This document shows positions 8,219 through 12,051 of a stretch of 12,051 nt of DNA, piece after piece. The first letter of the stretch is position 1. Each line of letters opens with the position of its first letter. The stretch lies in NCBI GenBank assembly GCA_016296195.1, contig JAEDJU010000029.1, positions 1 through 12,051 of the forward strand. Reading direction: 5' to 3'. The notes beneath the pieces are model-generated. The model searched no databases. It worked only from the letters and a program-made list of their open reading frames with translations, and had not been told where the DNA came from. The DNA comes from Candidatus Methanomethylophilaceae archaeon (GTDB taxonomy: Archaea; Thermoplasmatota; Thermoplasmata; Methanomassiliicoccales; Methanomethylophilaceae). Both the position numbers and the translations under genes were made by a program.

Positions 8219-8960
8219 TGAGAAGCTCTTCTCCGAGAAGTCCCTGATATCCCACATCATCGCTGGATATCCGGACATAGACACGACGGGACGCCTGATA
8301 CGTGCGATGGACGAAGCCGGCGTGGACATGGTGATCGTGGAGATTCCGTTCTCCGATCCCATAGCGGGCGGTCCGGAGATTAAGGGTGTTCACGCCACCG
8401 CGTTGTCCGCAGGTGTCACCACGGACATAATCTTCGACAGCCTCGAGTCCATCAGGTCCTCCTGTGACGTCCCCATCGCCATCATGACCTACTTCAACCC
8501 AATCTTCGTCTACGGGATAGAGGGATTCGTCTCTAGATGCAGGGATGCGGGCGTGGGGTATGTCCTCGTTCCCGACCTCCCCTTCGAGGAGAGGGAGGAG
8601 CTGAGGCCCGCATGTTCCGACAAGGGGATCACGCTGGTGCCGATGATCGCACCCACCTATCCCGAGAGGATAGACAGGATCCTGGATTCCGCCGGGGGAT
8701 TCGTCTACATCGTCAGGTTCGAGGATGCCGCGGGATTCCCAGAGGGATACGTCCATGAACTGTCCGACATGGCGGACATGGTCCATGCCCACGGTCTCAG
8801 ATGCATCGCCGATTCCGGACAGGGGGAGGCGGGAGAGGTCCTCAGGTATGTGGACGGTGCCGTCGATGGAACGGATGTCATGACCCTCGTCCTCAGGCAT
8901 GGGAGGGACTGCGTACAGTTCGTCGCAGACTATGCACGCGGTGTCAGGACCAGGATCTGA
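8211..8960 (+). CDS. trpA: Divergent tryptophan synthase alpha chain, copy 1, probably without lyase activity
   Basis: The 249-residue product aligns over its whole length with TrpA but has lost the residues for splitting indole-glycerol phosphate. Around the retained PFSDPIA, the position of Salmonella Glu49 is Ile (a Glu lies two places later) and Asp60 is Gly (AGG, where ADG or AEG is expected). The SxxGVTG loop is RFEDAAG, the GFGIS phosphate loop is ADSGQ, the VGSAIV phosphate site is DGTDVM, and the N-terminal GDPD is GYPD. The TrpB-docking segment including Asp56 (SDP), [11 protein letters not shown] and MIAPT stay intact. The frame is clean, which argues against simple decay. The start at 8211 overlaps the trpB1 stop by 8 bases exactly as in copy 2; an upstream in-frame ATG at 8160 lies inside trpB1. 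A GGGGG run lies 10 bases upstream, a poorer ribosome site than that of trpA2. It may act as a structural activator of TrpB1 or have a new ligand. Confidence 0.88.
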   Translation: MTDEKLFSEKSLISHIIAGYPDIDTTGRLIRAMDEAGVDMVIVEIPFSDPIAGGPEIKGVHATALSAGVTTDIIFDSLESIRSSCDVPIAIMTYFNPIFVYGIEGFVSRCRDAGVGYVLVPDLPFEEREELRPACSDKGITLVPMIAPTYPERIDRILDSAGGFVYIVRFEDAAGFPEGYVHELSDMADMVHAHGLRCIADSGQGEAGEVLRYVDGAVDGTDVMTLVLRHGRDCVQFVADYARGVRTRI

Positions 8961-8971
8961 CAATATCTCCA

Positions 8972-9010
8972 GGGGTCATCACGGCCCCATAAACTACTTT
9001 CTTTTCCTGT
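8972..9010 (+). terminator. Possible terminator of trpB1-trpA1
   Basis: A weak four-pair stem (GGGG at 8972-8975, CCCC at 8985-8988) is followed by the pyrimidine-rich run CTTTCTTTTCC at about 8997-9007. Archaeal polymerase can terminate on T-rich stretches alone. The run lies just past the trpA1 stop and before the separate promoter of the second pair. It is modest evidence, and read-through into trpB2 is possible. Confidence 0.35.
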
Positions 9011-9042
9011 TCACCCGTCTCCGATACCTCATCGATTCTATT

Positions 9043-9052
9043 AATGTACATT
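9043..9052 (+). promoter_or_regulatory. TRP-box-like palindrome upstream of trpB2
   Basis: AATGTACATT is a perfect 10-base palindrome with TGTACA at its core. TGTACA is the known operator core (TRP box) of TrpY, the tryptophan-sensing repressor of the Methanothermobacter trp operon. It lies about 23 bases upstream of the TATA-like box of trpB2, in an A/T-rich stretch. Only one copy is present, and no trpY gene is in the window. A single match could be chance in A/T-rich DNA, but the location before a tryptophan gene makes it a fair candidate. Confidence 0.4.
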
Positions 9053-9074
9053 TTAATACAACAATGAACAATAA

Positions 9075-9084
9075 TTACATATAC
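9075..9084 (+). promoter_or_regulatory. TATA box for trpB2-trpA2
   Basis: TTACATATAC is an A/T-rich archaeal-type box centred about 34 bases before ATG 9114, predicting a leader of about eight bases. No Shine-Dalgarno site precedes the start. It makes the second trpBA pair a separate transcription unit from the first. Confidence 0.5.
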
Positions 9085-9113
9085 CTTCCATCCTTAACCG
9101 TGTTCAGAGAGCC

Positions 9114-10304
9114 ATGACTAACGAAGAAGGAAGATACGGGGAGTTCGGGGGACAGTTCGTTCCCGAGACCCTGATGAAAGCCGTCATCGAACTGAACGAG
9201 GCCTATACCAAGTACATGAAGGATCCCGAGTTTCTGAGGGAACTGGACGCCATGAACAGGAAGTACACCGGAAGGCCCTCCCTCCTCTACTATGCGGAGA
9301 GGATGACCGAGGACCTGGGCGGGGCCAAGATCTACATCAAGAGGGAGGACCTCAACCACACCGGTTCACACAAGATCAACAACGTCATCGGACAGTGTCT
9401 CCTGGCGAAGAAGATGGGGAAGACCCGTGTCATCGCCGAGACCGGTGCCGGTCAGCACGGTGTGGCCACCGCCACACTCGCCGCATACCTCGGACTCGAG
9501 TGCGAGATCTTCATGGGAGAGGAGGACACCAGGAGGCAGGCCCTGAACGTCTACAGGATGGAGCTCCTGGGAGCCAAGGTGCACAGTGTCAAATCCGGAA
9601 CCGGAGTTCTCAAGGATGCGGTCAACGAGGCCATGAGGGAGTGGACCAACCGTATCGACGACACCCACTATGTTATCGGTACCGTCATGGGGCCCCATCC
9701 GTTCCCCCAGATGGTCTGTGATTTCCAGACCGTCATAGGACGCGAGGTCAGGCAACAGATGATGGAGGCGGAGGGTCGTCTCCCGGATTACCTGGTTGCA
9801 TGTGTCGGAGGAGGTTCCAACGCCATCGGACTATTCCACGAGTTCATCGACGACCCCGGTGTCCACATGATCGGATGCGAGGCCGCCGGAAAGGGTGTCG
9901 ACACCGACAAGCACGCGGCTACCATGACCAAGGGGACCGTCGGTATCTTCCACGGTATGAAATCCCTGTTCTGTCAGGACAAGTACGGTCAGATCGCACC
10001 CGTGTACTCCATATCCGCAGGATTGGACTATCCCGGAATCGGTCCGGAGCATGCGTATCTGAAGACCACCGACAGGGCCCAGTACGTCGCGATCACGGAT
10101 GACGAGGCCGTGGACGCCTTCGAGTACCTCTCCAGGACCGAGGGTATCATCCCCGCCATCGAGAGCGCACATGCCGTCGCATACGCCAAGAAGCTCGCAC
10201 CCACTCTCGGAAAGGACAAGATCATGGTCATAAACCTGTCCGGACGCGGAGACAAGGATGTGGCCGCCATCGCCCGCTACAGAGGGAGGGACATCCATGA
10301 CTGA
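9114..10304 (+). CDS. trpB: Tryptophan synthase beta chain, copy 2
   Basis: The 396-residue product aligns without a gap to copy 1, with about 74 differences counted by eye. It is a PLP enzyme that condenses indole, delivered by TrpA through the internal tunnel, with L-serine. HTGSHKIN (residues 82-89) carries the cofactor lysine, ETGAGQHG the catalytic glutamate, CVGGGSNA the phosphate loop, and SGRGDKD the C-terminal cofactor contact. LKDAVNE holds the lysine that pairs with TrpA Asp56. Most differences from copy 1 lie at the N-terminus, in surface helices and near the C-terminus, not at the active site. It has its own promoter with a TRP-box-like palindrome, and its last 8 bases overlap the start of trpA2, whose product keeps catalytic residues. 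This pair is therefore likely the biosynthetic tryptophan synthase. The other trp genes are not in the window. Confidence 0.97.
   Translation: MTNEEGRYGEFGGQFVPETLMKAVIELNEAYTKYMKDPEFLRELDAMNRKYTGRPSLLYYAERMTEDLGGAKIYIKREDLNHTGSHKINNVIGQCLLAKKMGKTRVIAETGAGQHGVATATLAAYLGLECEIFMGEEDTRRQALNVYRMELLGAKVHSVKSGTGVLKDAVNEAMREWTNRIDDTHYVIGTVMGPHPFPQMVCDFQTVIGREVRQQMMEAEGRLPDYLVACVGGGSNAIGLFHEFIDDPGVHMIGCEAAGKGVDTDKHAATMTKGTVGIFHGMKSLFCQDKYGQIAPVYSISAGLDYPGIGPEHAYLKTTDRAQYVAITDDEAVDAFEYLSRTEGIIPAIESAHAVAYAKKLAPTLGKDKIMVINLSGRGDKDVAAIARYRGRDIHD
10284..10289 (+). promoter_or_regulatory. Shine-Dalgarno site of trpA2
   Basis: GGGAGG lies inside the end of trpB2, seven bases before ATG 10297, and matches the anti-Shine-Dalgarno CCUCC. 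It supports starting trpA2 at 10297 rather than at the in-frame ATG 10258 and suggests re-initiation of ribosomes finishing trpB2. The corresponding place before trpA1 has only a G run at greater distance. Confidence 0.6.
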
Positions 10305-11076
10305 CGACATCGCAAGGGCGTTCTCACGCAAGGCGTTCATCCCCTTCCTGACCTGTGGGGATCCAGACATCGAGACCACCGAGAAACTGGTCCTCGCTAT
10401 GGCGGAGGCCGGTGCGGACCTGATCGAACTCGGTATCCCCTTCTCGGACCCCATAGCCGAGGGTCCCGTCATCCAGGGGGCGGACGTCAGGGCACTCTCG
10501 ACGGGTGTCACCACCGATGACATCTTCGATATGGCGCTGAGGATCAGGAAGGTCACCGACGTACCTTTGGCGGTCATGACCTACATCAACCCCATCTTCG
10601 TCTACGGTCCGGATGCCTTCTTCACCCGCTGCAAGGAGGCGAACATCTGTGCCGTGATCGTCCCCGATGCACCCTACGAGGAGAAGGATGAGGTCTACCC
10701 GTACTGCTCCAAGCACGGTGTGAAGCTCGTTTCCATGATCGCACCCACATCCGAGCAGAGGATCGCGGAGATCGCATCCCACGCCGAGGGTTACATCTAC
10801 GTCGTCTCATCGATGGGTGTGACCGGTGTCAGGACCAGCTTCAGCTCCAACCTGAGGGACATGGTCTCCTCCCTGAGGAAGGTCACCGATGTTCCATGTG
10901 CCATCGGATTCGGAATCTCCACCCCTGAGCAGGCTGTGGAGATGACATCCTTCGCCGACGGTGCCATCGTCGGTTCCGCCATAGTCAGGATCATCGCCGA
11001 GCATGGAAGGGATTCCGTTCCGTACGTGTCCGACTACGTCAGGAAGATGAGGGAAGCATTGGACGCATCCCAGTAA
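10297..11076 (+). CDS. trpA: Tryptophan synthase alpha chain, copy 2, catalytically competent by its residues
   Basis: The 259-residue TIM-barrel subunit splits indole-3-glycerol phosphate into indole and glyceraldehyde 3-phosphate and passes indole to Trp[12 protein letters not shown] is the first strand and loop; [18 protein letters not shown] holds the catalytic glutamate (Glu49 of Salmonella). The Asp60 position is Glu, a conservative change expected to keep an acidic catalyst. The active-site loop reads SSMGVTG, and the phosphate is held by IGFGIS and VGSAIV. Asp56 in SDP, the docking residue for TrpB, is present. The start overlaps the trpB2 stop by 8 bases and has a good ribosome site. 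The gene ends in TAA and is followed after eight bases by a strong hairpin. This is the intact counterpart against which the losses in TrpA1 stand out. Confidence 0.96.
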   Translation: MTDDIARAFSRKAFIPFLTCGDPDIETTEKLVLAMAEAGADLIELGIPFSDPIAEGPVIQGADVRALSTGVTTDDIFDMALRIRKVTDVPLAVMTYINPIFVYGPDAFFTRCKEANICAVIVPDAPYEEKDEVYPYCSKHGVKLVSMIAPTSEQRIAEIASHAEGYIYVVSSMGVTGVRTSFSSNLRDMVSSLRKVTDVPCAIGFGISTPEQAVEMTSFADGAIVGSAIVRIIAEHGRDSVPYVSDYVRKMREALDASQ

Positions 11077-11084
11077 ACAACAAA

Positions 11085-11100
11085 AGGCCCTTCGGGGCCT
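11085..11100. terminator. Hairpin between convergent genes, probably a two-way terminator
   Basis: AGGCCC-TTCG-GGGCCT forms a six-pair GC-rich stem with a stable tetraloop in the 25 bases between the stop of trpA2 and the stop of the opposing nuclease remnant. In the plus direction a short CTT follows; in the minus direction the stem is followed by TTTTGTTGTTT, a better U-tract. It would end trpB2-trpA2 transcription and shield it from the opposite strand. Confidence 0.65.
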
Positions 11101-11101
11101 C

Positions 11102-11567
11102 TTACAGATCCACCACTTTCGATAGGATGTGGGGTTCCTTGCCGCAGAATGATATGCCGTACAGGATGGTTCTACCCCTCAGATCATAGTGGTATTCTTT
11201 CTCCTCGATCTGTTTCAGAGCAAGGGCCGACTCCGATTCAAAGTCATTTTCGTCCTTGCATCTTTTCAGCTCCATGACCACATTGATGTCGAAAGCCCTT
11301 TTCTTCTCCATGATTATATCGGCGAATCCCAATCCCGACTCCAAACGGTCTCCGAATATGCGGTATTGTCCGCAGAAAGCCATCAGAAGACCGATGATGA
11401 ATGCTCATATTGAATGTCTTTCCGAATCTTCTCGGTCTGGTGAAGAGAAACACCCAGGTCCCAGAGTTGTCAAGAATCTCCCCAATCATCGTGGTCTTGT
11501 CTACATAGTAGCAATTCGAATCACGAATAACTTTGAAATCCTCGTTTCCGATGGGGAGGCTCTTCAT
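11102..11567 (-). pseudogene. Remnant of an AAA-ATPase-like / PD-(D/E)XK nuclease gene, internally deleted and frameshifted
   Basis: From ATG 11567 the product begins MKSLPIGNEDF, then YYVDKT and FLFTRPRRFGKTFNMSI, the conserved N-terminus and Walker-A-like loop of the AAA-ATPase-like family (PF09820). At about 11402-11406 the sequence jumps to another frame encoding AFIIGLLMAF, ESGLGFADII, VVMELKR and LALKQIEEKEYHYDL, then ILYGISFCGK, which is the C-terminal PD-(D/E)XK domain (PF08011, DUF1703), ending at TAA 11102. Family members usually run to about 500-560 residues; only about 56 N-terminal and 100 C-terminal residues remain, so some 350-400 residues are missing and the two parts are out of frame. 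The nuclease acidic residues (ADII, MELK) are still present. Many intact copies of this family occur in methanogen and anaerobe genomes and behave like spreading or defence-related genes; the role is not established. The region looks less GC-rich than its left flank, consistent with acquisition. It is non-functional as it stands. Confidence 0.8.
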
Positions 11568-11676
11568 ACTGGTATGTTGGTCTCGTTTGGATAAGATATT
11601 ATCTGATAACGAAACCGTTGGTTGAATGATGTGGATCAAATGATAATACTCATGGAGCCGAATCAATTGGTAGATT
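11568..11676. other. Short intergenic stretch before the nuclease remnant
   Basis: These 109 A/T-richer bases separate two minus-strand genes. TTATCTGATAA (11599-11609), a perfect five-base inverted repeat, and the adjoining A/T-rich ATAATATCTTATC on the minus strand could be the old promoter of the nuclease gene. The reading frame of the remnant is open upstream to an ATG at 11666, but those residues do not resemble the family. Nothing else is seen. Confidence 0.3.
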
Positions 11677-11961
11677 TCACAAATGGTCCATTCGTACGGA
11701 GGTTTCTCTTTTTTGGTCCATGTGCTCCTCTCCCCATATGCACATGGCGTCGAGTATCGGTATCAGGGTGGTTCCCAGTTCCGACAATGAGTACTCTACC
11801 CTCGGAGGGTTCTCCCCGTAGTCCCTCCTCAGGACTAGTCCATCCTCCTCCAGAATCTTCAGGTTCGAGCTGAGGCTCTTGAATGTGATCCCGTGTATGA
11901 ACTTCTTCATCTCGTTGAAACGGATGGTACCGAACTCCGAGAGGCAGTATAGGATCGCCAT
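11677..11961 (-). CDS. HxlR-family winged-helix transcriptional regulator, N-terminus possibly lost
   Basis: The 94 residues from ATG 11961 match the HxlR family (PF01638): RFNEMKKFIHGITFKSLSSNL is the DNA-recognition helix region, LKILEEDGLVLRRDY and PPRVEYSLSELG the wing, and a C-terminal helix with MCIWGEEH follows. In-frame codons upstream of ATG 11961 encode HLSGKYR, the family's N-terminal GKW-like motif, and directly before them lies a TAG at 11985-11987. The real protein therefore either starts inside its conserved domain, is a recent nonsense mutant, or reads TAG as pyrrolysine, which some methanogens can do. Usual length is 105-125 residues, so about 15-25 are missing. HxlR proteins dimerise on inverted repeats near their own genes and respond to redox, aldehydes or other stress signals; the target here is unknown. 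No good ribosome site precedes ATG 11961. Confidence 0.75.
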   Translation of the reverse strand: MAILYCLSEFGTIRFNEMKKFIHGITFKSLSSNLKILEEDGLVLRRDYGENPPRVEYSLSELGTTLIPILDAMCIWGEEHMDQKRETSVRMDHL

Positions 11962-11979
11962 CCTGTACTTTCCACTTAA

Positions 11980-12051
11980 ATGCTAGGTGACCAGCATGTT
12001 GGTGGCCTTGGCCGCCGACACCGTCACCTGACGTGGTCAAACAGGTTGACC
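11980..12051. repeat. Cluster of three short inverted repeats with TGAC half-sites at the window edge
   Basis: Three dyads lie within 72 bases upstream of the HxlR gene: ATGCT/AGCAT around GGTGACC (11980-11997), CGTCA-CC-TGACG (12022-12033) and GGTCAA-ACAGG-TTGACC (12035-12051). TGAC or its complement GTCA occurs five times, where about 0.6 would be expected in random DNA of this length. Such an array could be operator sites for the adjacent regulator. No open frame crosses the stretch on the minus strand without a stop. It ends at the window boundary, so the full extent is unknown. Confidence 0.4.

Noticed and set aside
8145..8963. Minus-strand open frame of 272 codons opposite trpA1
   Set aside because: trpA1 on the other strand has clear homology; the antisense product resembles nothing and similar mirror frames occur opposite trpB and trpA2.
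11663..12040. Minus-strand open frame of 125 codons spanning the HxlR gene
   Set aside because: It is in a different frame from the HxlR homology; its Arg/His/Gly-rich product looks like a shadow.
1..12051. CRISPR array, tRNA, rRNA, insertion sequence ends or integrase
   Set aside because: No regularly spaced repeats, cloverleaf-like elements, transposase motifs or rRNA-like stretches were seen on either strand.

Overview
The window looks like a chromosomal segment of a methanogenic archaeon, most likely of the Methanomassiliicoccales (Thermoplasmatota). Support is indirect: A/T-rich TATA-type promoter elements placed about 25 bases before start codons with little or no leader, heavy use of AGG for arginine, TGA or TAA at every intact stop with no TAG stop, and a relic of an AAA-ATPase/PD-(D/E)XK gene family that is common in those genomes. 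There is no rRNA, tRNA or methanogenesis gene to settle it, so the assignment is an inference.

Layout. Bases 1-800 (+) hold the 3' three quarters of a zinc-dependent alcohol dehydrogenase. It runs tail-to-tail, with a 44-base overlap, into two very large minus-strand membrane proteins of 1005 and 1033 residues (757-3774 and 3802-6903). These form a two-gene operon read from a promoter near 6930. The two proteins are paralogues, and each appears to be built of six degenerate, roughly 150-170-residue, six-helix modules. I do not recognise the family.

Divergent from them, bases 7028-11076 (+) carry a tandem duplication of the last two tryptophan genes: trpB1-trpA1, then trpB2-trpA2. In each pair the trpA start overlaps the trpB stop by 8 bases. 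The TrpB copies are about 80% identical by eye and both keep all key residues. The TrpA copies are only about 40% identical. TrpA2 looks like a working indole-glycerol-phosphate lyase. TrpA1 has lost both catalytic acids and most substrate-phosphate contacts but keeps the loop that docks on TrpB. TrpB1/TrpA1 may therefore make tryptophan from free indole, with TrpA1 as a non-catalytic partner, while TrpB2/TrpA2 performs the complete reaction. A TGTACA palindrome like the archaeal TrpY operator lies only before trpB2.

Beyond a hairpin at 11085-11100, the last kilobase is on the minus strand and looks less GC-rich. It holds an internally deleted AAA-ATPase/nuclease pseudogene and an HxlR-type regulator gene with an in-frame TAG just before its conserved N-terminal motif. 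A cluster of short inverted repeats with TGAC half-sites reaches the window edge.
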